Part shown: positions 1 to 8,888 of the stretch, piece by piece
How positions within the stretch are numbered: position 1 is the first letter of the stretch
Layout: the number at the start of each line of letters is the position of its first letter
Assembly: GCF_021026335.1 (NCBI RefSeq)
Contig: NZ_JAJNCY010000009.1
Location: forward strand, 115,993 to 179,992
DNA: 64,000 bases
Source: Rhizobium sp. C1
Lineage (GTDB): Bacteria > Pseudomonadota > Alphaproteobacteria > Rhizobiales > Rhizobiaceae
Direction: 5' to 3'
Translations under genes and position numbers: made by a program
The notes under the pieces: model-generated
Told to the model about the DNA's origin: nothing
Database searches by the model: none
What the model saw: the letters and a program-made list of their open reading frames with translations, nothing else

Positions 1-42
1 CCGGGCGATGAGGAAGAGTTCGTGCCTTTGCCACAGGGATGA
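1..42 (+). CDS. Possible C-terminal end of an upstream gene (partial)
   Basis: Frame 1 is open from the first base and ends with TGA at 40-42, giving 13 residues (PGDEEEFVPLPQG). In related genomes the gene before dxs is often xseB (exonuclease VII small subunit), but this tail is too short to assign and does not look like a typical XseB end. It could be a chance frame. Confidence 0.25.
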   Translation, partial: PGDEEEFVPLPQG

Positions 43-274
43 AATGAATTATTACTAAGACGAGTTTCGCATGTCATCGTCTTGCCGCTTTCAACGCGGA
101 ACACGATGCTTTATAGGCAAAGAATTGCCTGACAGGGGACAAAAGCAGGTATCAGCGAGCATGCGCGGCGACGTCCTGTCGGCCAGCCTGCTTTGAATAT
201 TTTTTGTGAGTGCAGTTCCGTCCAACGCGCAACCATGCGGGTCTGACCGGATTGCAGTAGAAGGCCGAGATCCA

Positions 275-2188
275 TTGACGAGCGTACCCTCCACCCCTCT
301 GCTCGACACCGTCCATATTCCGGCGGACCTGAAACAGGTCGAGGACCGTGATCTGCCGCAGCTGGCATCCGAGCTGCGCGCGGAGATGATCGACGCCGTG
401 TCGAAGACGGGCGGGCATCTGGGTGCCGGTCTCGGCGTCGTCGAGCTGACGATTGCGCTCCACAAGGTTTTCAACACGCCGAACGACCGCATCATCTTCG
501 ATGTCGGCCACCAGTGTTATCCGCACAAGATCCTGACCGGCCGGCGCGAGCGTATCCGTACGCTGCGCCAGGAAGACGGGCTTTCCGGTTTTACCAAGCG
601 CGGCGAGAGCGAATACGATCCCTTTGGCGCCGGCCACTCCTCGACTTCGATTTCAGCTGGCCTCGGCATGGCGGTGGCTGCCGACCTGCAGGGCAGCGAT
701 CGACGCGTGATTGCCGTCATCGGCGACGGCGCGATGTCGGCGGGCATGGCCTTCGAGGCGCTCAACAATGCCGGGGCGCTGGACGCGCGGCTCATCGTCA
801 TCCTCAACGACAACGACATGTCGATTGCCCCGCCGACGGGTGCCATGAGCGCCTATCTCGCGCGCCTCGCCTCGGGCCGGACCTATATGGGTATGCGCGA
901 ATTCGGCAAGAAGCTGACGGCCTATCTCGGCAAGACGGTAGACCGGGCGATTACCAGAGCTGTGGAGCATGCGCGCGGTTACGTGACCGGCGGCACGATG
1001 TTCGAGGAGCTCGGCTTCTACCATATCGGCCCCATCGACGGCCATTCCTTCGAGCATCTCCTGCCTGTCCTGCGCAATGTGCGCGACAACCAGCAGGGTC
1101 CGGTGCTGATCCATGTCGTGACCCAGAAGGGCAAGGGTTATGCTCCGGCGGAAGAGGCTGCCGACAAGTATCATGGCGTCAACAAGTTCGACGTCATCAC
1201 CGGCGCGCAGGCCAAGGTGAAGCCGAATGCACCGAGCTACACCGCCGTCTTCGGCGAAACGCTGGTGCAGGAAGGCGCGCTTGACGAGAAAATCGTCGCC
1301 ATCACGGCCGCCATGCCGTCGGGCACCGGCGTCGACAAGTTTGCAGACGCCTTCCCAGCCCGCACCTTCGATGTCGGCATTGCCGAGCAGCATGCGGTCA
1401 CCTTTGCGGCGGGTCTTGCCTGCGACGGCATGAAGCCCTTTGCGGCGCTCTATTCGACATTCCTGCAGCGCGCCTATGACCAGGTCGTACATGACGTGGC
1501 GATCCAGAAGCTGCCCGTGCGGTTTCCCATCGACCGCGCCGGCTTCGTCGGCGCCGACGGACCGACCCATGCGGGCTCGTTCGACACCGGCTATCTCGCC
1601 ATGCTGCCGGGCTTCGTCGTCATGGCAGCCAGCGACGAAGCTGAGCTGAAGCATATGGTCCGCACCGCCGTTTCCTATGACGAAGGCCCGATCTCGTTCC
1701 GCTATCCGCGCGGCGAAGGCGTCGGCGTCGAGATGCCGGAGCGCGGTGAGATTCTTGCAATCGGCAAGGGCCGCATCGTCAAGGAAGGCACCAAGGTGGC
1801 CCTCCTCTCCTTCGGTACGCGTCTGGCAGACTGTCTGCTGGCGGCGGAAGATCTGGAGGCTGCCGGCCTCTCAACCACGGTCGCTGACGCGCGCTTTGCC
1901 AAGCCGCTCGACGAGGACATGATCCGTCGCCTGGCGCGCGAGCATGAGGTGCTGGTGACGATCGAGGAAGGCTCCATCGGCGGCTTCGCCAGCCATGTCC
2001 TGCAATTCCTCGCCCGTGAAGGGTTGATAGACGGCGGGTTGAAGGTCCGCCCGATGGTTCTGCCGGATGTGTGGATGGATCAGGCGAAGCCCGAAGCCAT
2101 GTATGCCAAGGCCGGGCTGGATCGCGCCGGGATCGTCAGGACGGTGTTCGAGGCGCTGGGCACGGCGCATCTGACGCAGCGGGCTTGA
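275..2188 (+). CDS. dxs: 1-deoxy-D-xylulose-5-phosphate synthase
   Basis: Thiamine-diphosphate enzyme that condenses pyruvate with glyceraldehyde 3-phosphate to DXP, the first step of the MEP isoprenoid pathway; DXP also feeds thiamine and pyridoxal synthesis. The 637-residue product shows the family landmarks: H48 in [18 protein letters not shown] at 77-86, FGAGHSS at 117-123, the ThDP motif starting GDGAMSAG at 150 and closing with NDN at 178-180, and the central [15 protein letters not shown] loop of the pyrimidine domain. A TTG start at 275 was chosen because the protein then begins [11 protein letters not shown], close to the usual rhizobial N-terminus and family length; an in-frame GTG at 206 would add 23 residues without similarity. 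ispE, a polyprenyl synthase and ubiA further along belong to the same route. Confidence 0.95.
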   Translation: MTSVPSTPLLDTVHIPADLKQVEDRDLPQLASELRAEMIDAVSKTGGHLGAGLGVVELTIALHKVFNTPNDRIIFDVGHQCYPHKILTGRRERIRTLRQEDGLSGFTKRGESEYDPFGAGHSSTSISAGLGMAVAADLQGSDRRVIAVIGDGAMSAGMAFEALNNAGALDARLIVILNDNDMSIAPPTGAMSAYLARLASGRTYMGMREFGKKLTAYLGKTVDRAITRAVEHARGYVTGGTMFEELGFYHIGPIDGHSFEHLLPVLRNVRDNQQGPVLIHVVTQKGKGYAPAEEAADKYHGVNKFDVITGAQAKVKPNAPSYTAVFGETLVQEGALDEKIVAITAAMPSGTGVDKFADAFPARTFDVGIAEQHAVTFAAGLACDGMKPFAALYSTFLQRAYDQVVHDVAIQKLPVRFPIDRAGFVGADGPTHAGSFDTGYLAMLPGFVVMAASDEAELKHMVRTAVSYDEGPISFRYPRGEGVGVEMPERGEILAIGKGRIVKEGTKVALLSFGTRLADCLLAAEDLEAAGLSTTVADARFAKPLDEDMIRRLAREHEVLVTIEEGSIGGFASHVLQFLAREGLIDGGLKVRPMVLPDVWMDQAKPEAMYAKAGLDRAGIVRTVFEALGTAHLTQRA

Positions 2189-2191
2189 GGC

Positions 2192-3220
2192 TCACTGCTG
2201 AAAATTCGCCGGCACCAGCAGCAGAATTTCCAGATCCCGCTCCGGATAGAACTCCGTCTTCTGCATCTCGAACATGGTCGACCCGGTCTTCTTGATCCCG
2301 TCGCCGCAGAGGCTGATGAGGTTTTCGGGCTTGCCCTTGTCGACCGTCAGCGTGAACTTGCCGATGGGACCGGCCCAGTTGTTGCCAGTCATGAGGATGT
2401 AGGAAATCCAGTTCTCGACATAGAGCGGGCCGTTGCCGGCCTGGTTGGACTTCCAGCTCTTCTGCGCGACCTTGACCATGTTGTCGTCGAGGCAATAGCG
2501 CTTGACATAGTCGTTCCACTGCTCGCCCTTCGGCTGGCCGTTTTCATCGAGATAGGTCAGGTCGACCGTACCGCCGACACTGGTCTTGTAGCTGTGCTTG
2601 ACGATCACGTCCTTGCCGGCGGGATAGACGGTCTTCCACCAGTAGACCGCATTCAGCGTCCAGTTCGACGTCGGATGCTCCTTCATGCCCTTGCCGTCGT
2701 CCCACTGATCGACGCGCGCGAGACCAAGCGTCACCAGTTCGGCCAGCTTGTCGGCCGGCAGCTTTTCAAGCGCTTCGGTCGAGGCTTTCGAATTGGGAAC
2801 GAGCGGGATGTTGAGCGCCTTCAGCCGGTCCGTCAGGTCGACACCGTGGACCAGCGCCTTTTGCTGCAGTTCCGGCTTGATGTCCTTGCCGTCCTGGTTG
2901 ACGGTGAAGCCGAGGAAGTTGTCGCCAGCGTCGTAGTCGATCGCCACGTTCACTTCGAGGCCGCTTTCCAGGTTCGGCATCGGAAAGGCGACCAGCGCCT
3001 CGATGTCTCTGGTTGCCTTGTTGTGGAAGCGATATTCGACCGTCACCTTTTCCGGAGACACGTAAAGCTTCTCTTCGGCCATCTCGATATCGTCGGTCTG
3101 GACGAATTCGAGACCGCCGGTCTTCATCTGCGCCGTCGAGTCATTGGCATAGGCCGGAGCGGCCACACCGCCAAGGCAAAGTGTCGCCAGAGCACAAAGC
3201 GTTTGCACCGTCTTCGTCAT
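2192..3220 (-). CDS. Exported DUF4424 domain protein
   Basis: 342-residue protein with a clear Sec signal peptide (about residues 1-25, ending APAYA before NDSTAQ). The mature part starts with the typical DUF4424 pattern: a strand reading TGGLEFVQTDDIEMAEEKLY, then VEYRF and ALVAFPMPNL, suggesting beta-sandwich repeats. The function of the family is not known; it is exported and usually a single gene. Start at 3220 was chosen because the signal peptide begins there; an in-frame extension to 3406 would run through the preceding chemoreceptor's end and lacks a signal-like sequence. It is convergent with dxs, with only 3 bases between the two stops. Confidence 0.8.
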   Translation of the reverse strand: MTKTVQTLCALATLCLGGVAAPAYANDSTAQMKTGGLEFVQTDDIEMAEEKLYVSPEKVTVEYRFHNKATRDIEALVAFPMPNLESGLEVNVAIDYDAGDNFLGFTVNQDGKDIKPELQQKALVHGVDLTDRLKALNIPLVPNSKASTEALEKLPADKLAELVTLGLARVDQWDDGKGMKEHPTSNWTLNAVYWWKTVYPAGKDVIVKHSYKTSVGGTVDLTYLDENGQPKGEQWNDYVKRYCLDDNMVKVAQKSWKSNQAGNGPLYVENWISYILMTGNNWAGPIGKFTLTVDKGKPENLISLCGDGIKKTGSTMFEMQKTEFYPERDLEILLLVPANFQQ

Positions 3221-3296
3221 GTCCGTCTGTCCCCTCAAGTCCCCAGGAGACGATAAACACGGCCAGGGCTTTCCGGCAAGAGAGCCGGACAGGAGA

Positions 3297-5147
3297 TCAG
3301 GCGGCGTTGCGGCGGCGGTCCACCCACTGCCCGTCGGAAAGCTTGAAGCGGCCGACCATGTCGCGCAGATGCGAGGCCTCGTTGGCGAGACCGGTCGTGG
3401 CGGCATCGGTGCGCTCCACCATGGAGACGTTCTGCTGGGTGACGTGATCGAGCGTGCCGAGCGCGCGGTTAACGGCGTCGAGGCTGGTCGATTGCTCGCC
3501 GCTTGCCCTTGTAATGGCGTCCATCAGCTCGTTGATCGCCACGATGTGGCCGCTGATCGTGTTGAGCGCGTCGCCCGTATCGCGGACATGGGCGACGCCG
3601 CCGGCGACCTCACGGGATGAATTCTCGATCAGCGCCTTGATCTCGCGCGCCGCATCGGCCGAGCGTCCGGCGAGTGCGCGCACTTCCTGAGCCACGACCG
3701 CAAAGCCCTTGCCCGCATCACCGGCACGGGCGGCCTCGACGCCGGCATTCAGCGCCAGAAGGTTGGTCTGGAAGGCGATTTCGTCAATGACGCTGATGAT
3801 ATTGGCGATCTTGGCGGAGGATTCCTCGATGCGGCCCATTGCCTCTTCGGCATTGGCCACCACGGTGCCGGACTTGCGGGCGCTGTCATTGGCCTGTGCT
3901 GCCACGGTGCGCGCTTCGGCCACCCGCTTGGCGGAAGAGGCGACATGCTGGGTGATCTGAGCCAGCGCTTCCGTCGTCTCGTCGAGCGAGGCCGCCTGGC
4001 TTTCGGTGCGCTTCGACAATTCGCCGACGCCCGAGGCGATTTCGTTGCTGCCCTGATCGATGGAGCCGGCGGCATCGCGGATGGCGACCAGTGTTTCGCC
4101 CAGTTGACGGACGGATTCGTTGAAGTCCTTTCGAAGTTCCTCGAATTCGGGTGCGAAGCGGCTGTCGAGGCTGACGGAGAGGTCGCCGGAGGCGAGACGT
4201 TTCAGGCCGCCGGCGAGACCGGATGTAGCAACACGCAGTCGCTCGGCGGCATCGGCTTCGGCCTTTTCCTGGGCCGCCAGCCGGTCTGCCTCGGCGGTCA
4301 GGCGGTGTTCTTCCGCCTCCTTTTCCAGCCGCTTGTTGGCGGCGGAGGCATCGCGGAAGACATCGAGCGAGCGGGCCAGCGCGCCGATCTCGTCCTTGCG
4401 CCGGGCCATTCCGGTGGAGATGGAGAGATCACCGGCTGCAAGCCGGCTGGTGAGCGCGGCAAGCCGGCGGAGGGGCCGAAGGGTCGTCAGGCGCAGAAGA
4501 CCGAAGATGAGAACGAGCGTCACAGCCAGCGTGCCGAGGCCGGTCAGGACACGCTCGTTGAGGCGCTGTTTCCAGGCGGCAAATTCGGGAGCCAGATCGA
4601 CGGCGGCGCTGTAGACGCCCATGGTTTCGCCCGGCTGGATGTCCATCATGCCGGTATGACAGGTGGCGCAGCGTTCATCCGCCGCACTCCCCTGTCCCAG
4701 AATAACCGGCCGCGAGAGGCGCAGTGTCGTGCCGTTGGCGACGGTTGCGGCGCGCTCCTTCGAGGACAGGACCTGCTTGTCGAAATCGTCATGCGCCGGC
4801 AGCTGGCGTCCGCCCTGCTGCTTCTGGAAGTTCAGGACCTTGTCGCCCATGACGATCCAGATGCCGATGCCGGCATTCGATTTGGAAAACTGCGCCATCG
4901 TGCCGTTGAGCGTTTCCACCGCCGGGTCGCCATCCTCGATCTGGCCGCGATTGAGCATAGCCTGGACATGGACTGCCTCGAGCATGTCCAGAGCCGCATT
5001 GCCGCGCAGCTCGCCATTCGTCTCGATGCGCCGCTTGTCGCCTGCAATGTCGGTCACGACCTTGATTGTTTCGCCGGCGATCAGCACGGCCGAGACGCTC
5101 AACAGGATTTGCGCCGTCAAGGGAAGCGCGCGAAGTGTGGACAACAT
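3297..5147 (-). CDS. Methyl-accepting chemotaxis protein with CxxCH haem motif
   Basis: 616-residue inner-membrane chemoreceptor. Order: TM1 near residues 8-25 (AQILLSVSAVLIAG), periplasmic sensor of about 190 residues, TM2 (LGTLAVTLVLIFGLL), HAMP, a second HAMP-like linker, then the methyl-accepting signalling domain with the hairpin tip IDEIAFQTNLLALNAGVEAARAG (broken here only by the writer: DEIAFQTNLLALNA is the key stretch). The periplasmic domain carries CATCH (C160, C163, H164), the covalent c-type haem attachment pattern, as in DUF3365/Tll0287-like sensors; this suggests redox or gas sensing. Start at 5147 follows GGAG eight bases upstream; an upstream in-frame ATG at 5258 adds 37 non-hydrophobic residues. 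No che genes are adjacent, so it is an orphan receptor. Confidence 0.88.
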   Translation of the reverse strand: MLSTLRALPLTAQILLSVSAVLIAGETIKVVTDIAGDKRRIETNGELRGNAALDMLEAVHVQAMLNRGQIEDGDPAVETLNGTMAQFSKSNAGIGIWIVMGDKVLNFQKQQGGRQLPAHDDFDKQVLSSKERAATVANGTTLRLSRPVILGQGSAADERCATCHTGMMDIQPGETMGVYSAAVDLAPEFAAWKQRLNERVLTGLGTLAVTLVLIFGLLRLTTLRPLRRLAALTSRLAAGDLSISTGMARRKDEIGALARSLDVFRDASAANKRLEKEAEEHRLTAEADRLAAQEKAEADAAERLRVATSGLAGGLKRLASGDLSVSLDSRFAPEFEELRKDFNESVRQLGETLVAIRDAAGSIDQGSNEIASGVGELSKRTESQAASLDETTEALAQITQHVASSAKRVAEARTVAAQANDSARKSGTVVANAEEAMGRIEESSAKIANIISVIDEIAFQTNLLALNAGVEAARAGDAGKGFAVVAQEVRALAGRSADAAREIKALIENSSREVAGGVAHVRDTGDALNTISGHIVAINELMDAITRASGEQSTSLDAVNRALGTLDHVTQQNVSMVERTDAATTGLANEASHLRDMVGRFKLSDGQWVDRRRNAA

Positions 5148-5379
5148 GGGCAAGCTCCAGCCGCTCCGCGCTTGGGGCGAAGCCTTTACATGAGCCACAC
5201 TATCCAGAAATCCGTTAAGGTATGTTAAAATAGGAAATTGATATTTGTCAAATTCCATTCGTTTTCAATGATTTATAGTGATTTCTAACATGAGCTGCCT
5301 CACGAGGTCCGGGACCACACCCCGTTGGCAGTTTTCGAATTTCCTTGCGTTGTTCAAAAGCGCAGGCCAAGACGGCGGC

Positions 5380-6129
5380 ATGACAACACATGATCAACAG
5401 CGGCTCGACCAGATGCTCGTCGCGCAGGGCCATTTTGCGACCCGGTCGCGCGCCCGCGACGCGATTGCGCGCGGCACGGTGCGGATCGACGGCAAGCCGG
5501 TCACGAAGCCGGGGCAGGCGGTTTCCGCCTCTGCAGCCATCGAGATCGACGATCCGGCGCAGGCCTATGTCTCGCGCGCGGCGCTGAAGCTGATTGCGGG
5601 GCTCGACCATTTCGGGTTCTCGCCCGACGGCCTCGACTGTCTGGACATCGGCGCCTCGACGGGCGGCTTCACGCAGGTCCTTCTCGAGCGCGGCGCGCGC
5701 CACGTCACCGCAGTCGATGTCGGACATGACCAGCTGCACCAAAGCCTCGCCGGCCATGCGCGCATCACCAATCTGGAAGGGCTGAACGCGCGCGAGCTCG
5801 ACGCGACGCATGTCGGAGGCCGCCCCCTCAGCGCGGTGGTTTCGGATGTTTCCTTCATCTCGCTGAAGCTTGCGCTGCCGCCTGCCCTGTCGCTGGCGGC
5901 GCCCGGCGCCTTCTGTGTGCTGCTGGTCAAGCCGCAATTCGAGGCGGGCCGCGAGGCGATCGGAAAGGGCGGTATCCTGAAGGACGCCTCCGCCGGCGAG
6001 CGCATTGCCGCCGACATGGCCGAATGGCTGGCGACACAGCCCGGCTGGACACCCATCGGCATCACCGCCTCTCCCATTTCCGGAGGCGACGGTAACCACG
6101 AATATCTGCTTGGAGGTCGCAAGGCGTGA
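5380..6129 (+). CDS. tlyA: TlyA family rRNA (cytidine-2'-O)-methyltransferase
   Basis: 249-residue protein with an N-terminal S4 RNA-binding domain (about 7-60, with RLDQMLV and SRARDAIARG) followed by a FtsJ-like Rossmann methyltransferase. The SAM-binding motif I is DIGASTGG at 89-96; SDVSFISLK and LVKPQFEAG follow, as in TlyA/YqxC proteins. Members methylate 16S and/or 23S rRNA cytidines at the 2'-O; some are also reported as haemolysins, which is likely indirect. The stop overlaps the GTG start of the next RNA methyltransferase by 4 bases, so the two are probably translationally coupled. ATG at 5380 gives the usual short N-terminus before the S4 domain. Confidence 0.88.
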   Translation: MTTHDQQRLDQMLVAQGHFATRSRARDAIARGTVRIDGKPVTKPGQAVSASAAIEIDDPAQAYVSRAALKLIAGLDHFGFSPDGLDCLDIGASTGGFTQVLLERGARHVTAVDVGHDQLHQSLAGHARITNLEGLNARELDATHVGGRPLSAVVSDVSFISLKLALPPALSLAAPGAFCVLLVKPQFEAGREAIGKGGILKDASAGERIAADMAEWLATQPGWTPIGITASPISGGDGNHEYLLGGRKA

Positions 6130-7385
6130 GCGCAATGACACTCGATATCACGCGGCTCGGCGCGGAAGGCGACGGTATTGCCGAAACCGCAAACGGCCCG
6201 GTTTACGTGCCCTTCGCCCATCCCGGCGACCGGCTCAAGGTGGCTGTCGAAAAATCGCAGGGCACGATCATGGCGATCACCGAGCCCTCGCCCGACCGCA
6301 TCGCACCGGTCTGTCGGCATTTCGGGCCGGATGGCGAGAACGGCGCCTGTGGCGGCTGTTCGCTGCAGCATGTGAACCCAGCGCTTTATGCCGAGTTCAA
6401 GCGCGGCCTCGTCGTCAACGCGCTGCGCTCGAAGGGCATTGATGTCGAGGTCGGCGCGCTGGTCGCTGCAAATCCCGGCGAGCGCCGGCGGGCAATCTTT
6501 GCCGCACGCAAAACGGAGAAGGAATTGCTGCTCGGCTTCAATCAGGCCGGCAGCCATCACATCGTCAATATTTCGGAATGTCCCGTGCTGAAGCCCTCCA
6601 TCGTGGCGCGGCTCGATGACATCCGCATTGTCGGCCGGGCACTGGCGCCGAATGCCGAACCGTTCCGCCTTGGGGTTCTCGAAACGCTGACCGGGCTCGA
6701 CATTGCCGCAGACGGTCTGCCGAAGCTCTCGGACAAGCAGCGGCAGGCGGCCATCGAAATCATCCTGAAGCTACGCGGCATTGCCCGCGTCAGCCTTGAC
6801 GGCGAAATCCTGATCGAGCCGGCCAAGCCCATCATCCGCTTCGGGACGACGGAAGCGAGCCCGCCGGCGGGCGGCTTCACGCAGGCAACGGTGGAGGCCG
6901 AGGAGGTCATGGCGGCACTGGTCGTCGAGATTGTTGGCAAGGCCAAGGCAGTCGCCGATCTTTTCGCCGGGTCGGGTACATTTGCGCTGAGGCTTGCTGA
7001 AAAATCGAAGGTGCATGCGGTCGAGGGCGATCAGCGGGCGATGACGGCGCTGGAGCAGGCGGCGCGCAAACGTCAGGGGCTGAAGCCTGTGACCGCCGAG
7101 CGGCGCGATCTGTTCCGCCGCCCGATGATGGCGAGCGAGCTGAAGAATTTCGATGCCGTGGTCTTCGATCCGCCGCGCGCGGGGGCCGAAACCCAGTCAA
7201 AAGAACTGGCGCGTTCAACAGTTCGTAAAATTGCCGCAGTAAGCTGCAATCCCCTGACGCTCGCGCGGGACCTTTCGATCCTGGTCGCGGGGGGTTATCG
7301 CGTGGTTGCCGTCACGCCGATCGATCAGTTTCTCTGGTCGCCGCATGTGGAAGTCGTGGCTGCATTGGAGCGGCCGAAGAAATAG
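6126..7385 (+). CDS. Class I SAM-dependent RNA m5U methyltransferase, TrmA/RlmD family
   Basis: 419-residue uracil-5 methyltransferase of the RumA/TrmA type. It has an N-terminal TRAM-like region (about 1-55), an iron-sulfur cysteine set (C63, C75, C78 and C152), SAM motif I DLFAGSGTF at 278-286, FDPPRAG at 347-353 and the catalytic cysteine in SCNP at C374. These residues support a [4Fe-4S]-containing enzyme acting on rRNA or tRNA uridines; which site cannot be told from sequence alone. The GTG start at 6126 sits in a 4-base overlap with tlyA; an ATG at 6135 is the alternative. The pair forms a small RNA-modification operon. Confidence 0.88.
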   Translation: MSAMTLDITRLGAEGDGIAETANGPVYVPFAHPGDRLKVAVEKSQGTIMAITEPSPDRIAPVCRHFGPDGENGACGGCSLQHVNPALYAEFKRGLVVNALRSKGIDVEVGALVAANPGERRRAIFAARKTEKELLLGFNQAGSHHIVNISECPVLKPSIVARLDDIRIVGRALAPNAEPFRLGVLETLTGLDIAADGLPKLSDKQRQAAIEIILKLRGIARVSLDGEILIEPAKPIIRFGTTEASPPAGGFTQATVEAEEVMAALVVEIVGKAKAVADLFAGSGTFALRLAEKSKVHAVEGDQRAMTALEQAARKRQGLKPVTAERRDLFRRPMMASELKNFDAVVFDPPRAGAETQSKELARSTVRKIAAVSCNPLTLARDLSILVAGGYRVVAVTPIDQFLWSPHVEVVAALERPKK

Positions 7386-7402
7386 TCAGGATTTGTGTTT
7401 CG

Positions 7403-8056
7403 ATGGTCGATCAGGCGGCAGGTATCTTGAAAGAAACAGCGCCGAAAAAGCGGCGGGTGAGAACCTCACGGATCTTGCGCAAGATCGCCGACGATACGTC
7501 CAACGAGCGCATTTCGATCCGCCACCTGCTCGATACGCTGGGCGACCGCGCCATCGGCGCATTGATGCTGGTCTTCGCCTTCCCCAATGTCATGCCGACG
7601 CCGCCTGGAACCTCTGCGATCCTCGGCGCACCGCTGGTGTTTCTGGCGGCGCAGCTGACCTTCGGCATGAAGCCCTGGCTTCCCGCGCTCATTGCCGACC
7701 GTTCCATGGCGCGAGCCGATTTTGCCACCATCATCAACAAGGCGCATCCATGGCTGACCTGGGCCGAGCGTCTTTTGAAGATGCGGCTCTCGTTCCTTAC
7801 CGAGCCACCGTTCGAATATGTCGTCGGCCTGCTCTGCCTGATCTTGGCCGTCGTGCTGCTTCTGCCCGTTCCGCTCGGCAACATGCTGCCGGCGCTGACG
7901 ATCTGCATCTTCTCGTTCGGCATCCTCGGCCGCGACGGTGTCTGGACGCTTGCGGGCCTCGTCGCCTTCGTCGTCTCGATGGTGATCGCGGGTGGCGTGA
8001 TCTATGGCATGGTCAAGGCCGCGTTCTATTTTGTCGAGCGGGTTTTGCTGGCATAG
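7403..8056 (+). CDS. ExoD family exopolysaccharide synthesis membrane protein
   Basis: 217-residue integral membrane protein with a soluble N-terminus (about 50 residues) and several hydrophobic segments (for example IGALMLVFAFPNVMP, then VVGLLCLILAVVLLLP and the last two helices). The sequence PNVMPTPPGTSAILGAPLVF and the overall arrangement match the ExoD family, named from Sinorhizobium, where exoD mutants have altered exopolysaccharide and poor nodule invasion; the biochemical role remains unclear. It starts 17 bases after the methyltransferase and is probably read through from that operon. Confidence 0.8.
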   Translation: MVDQAAGILKETAPKKRRVRTSRILRKIADDTSNERISIRHLLDTLGDRAIGALMLVFAFPNVMPTPPGTSAILGAPLVFLAAQLTFGMKPWLPALIADRSMARADFATIINKAHPWLTWAERLLKMRLSFLTEPPFEYVVGLLCLILAVVLLLPVPLGNMLPALTICIFSFGILGRDGVWTLAGLVAFVVSMVIAGGVIYGMVKAAFYFVERVLLA

Positions 8057-8107
8057 ACGCTTTTCGGGCTGGATCCTTGGGACGCTAGCGCACCCCCGCC
8101 ATTTCCG

Positions 8108-8866
8108 TCACTTCTTCCGGCTCATGAACGCCTGAAAGGCCTGCATGGCTTCCTGCGATTTCAGCTGGTTGCCGAAATGGACCATTTCCTCGCTCATGCG
8201 CGCCTCGACTTCGCCGACCGAGCCCTTGAGAAGCTTGCGAGCCAGTGCCAGAGCCTTGGGCGGGCGCGAGGCGAGATGATCGGCGGCCTTGAGCGTTTCC
8301 GCCTCGAGCTCTTCCTCGCCGACGATCTTCCAGACAAGACCGGCCTCGCGTGCATCCTCGGCGGAAAAGCCGATACCGGCGGCAAACATGGCGAAGGCTC
8401 GTTGATGGCCCATCACGCGCGGGCCAATCAGCGACGAGGCGGCTTCCGGCACCAGCGCCAGATCGACGAAGGGCGTACGGAATTCAGTGCGCGCGGTGGC
8501 GAAGGTCATGTCGCAATGCAGGTTCATCGTCGTGCCGATGCCGATGGCAAGACCATCGACGCCGGAAAGAAGCGGCTTTTCGAAGCGCGCCAGTTCGAAG
8601 ATGAAGCGGTTGACGTCGCGGCCGGCCTGCGGATCCATGGCGATGGCCATGAAGTCGGCGAGGTCATTGCCGGAGGAGAAGCTGCCGGGCACGCCGAAGA
8701 TGACGACCGCACGTACGCTGTCGTCCTTGTTAGCCTCGACCAGCGTATTGGCCATGGCTTCATACATCGCCCGCGTCAGCGCGTTCTTCTTGTCCGGGCG
8801 GTTCATGCGGATGACGATAACGCCTTCATGCGTCTCCGGACGTTCGATCAGGATATGGTCGGTCAT
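8108..8866 (-). CDS. Enoyl-CoA hydratase/isomerase family protein
   Basis: 252-residue crotonase-fold protein. Signs: IRMNRPDKKNAL near the N-terminus, the oxyanion-hole stretch SFSSGNDL and LSGVDGLAIGIG, and LVPEAASS carrying the likely catalytic glutamate. The equivalent of the first crotonase glutamate is not obvious, so isomerase or another crotonase activity is possible. The last gene of a two-gene operon: its start lies 22 bases after the stop of the acyl-CoA dehydrogenase. A strong Shine-Dalgarno (GGAGGAGGAACC) precedes the ATG at 8866. The pairing suggests beta-oxidation or branched-chain acyl-CoA breakdown. Confidence 0.85.
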   Translation of the reverse strand: MTDHILIERPETHEGVIVIRMNRPDKKNALTRAMYEAMANTLVEANKDDSVRAVVIFGVPGSFSSGNDLADFMAIAMDPQAGRDVNRFIFELARFEKPLLSGVDGLAIGIGTTMNLHCDMTFATARTEFRTPFVDLALVPEAASSLIGPRVMGHQRAFAMFAAGIGFSAEDAREAGLVWKIVGEEELEAETLKAADHLASRPPKALALARKLLKGSVGEVEARMSEEMVHFGNQLKSQEAMQAFQAFMSRKK

Positions 8867-8888
8867 GGGTTCCTCCTCCCGGATATTG

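Noticed and set aside
653..1654. 333-residue open frame antisense to dxs
   Set aside because: Composition is the Arg/His/Asp-rich type produced by reading high-GC coding DNA backwards; dxs is certain on the other strand.
5215..5228. TTAA-N6-TTAA in front of the chemoreceptor gene as a CtrA site
   Set aside because: The CtrA spacing is seven bases, and the area is A/T-rich, so chance is likely.
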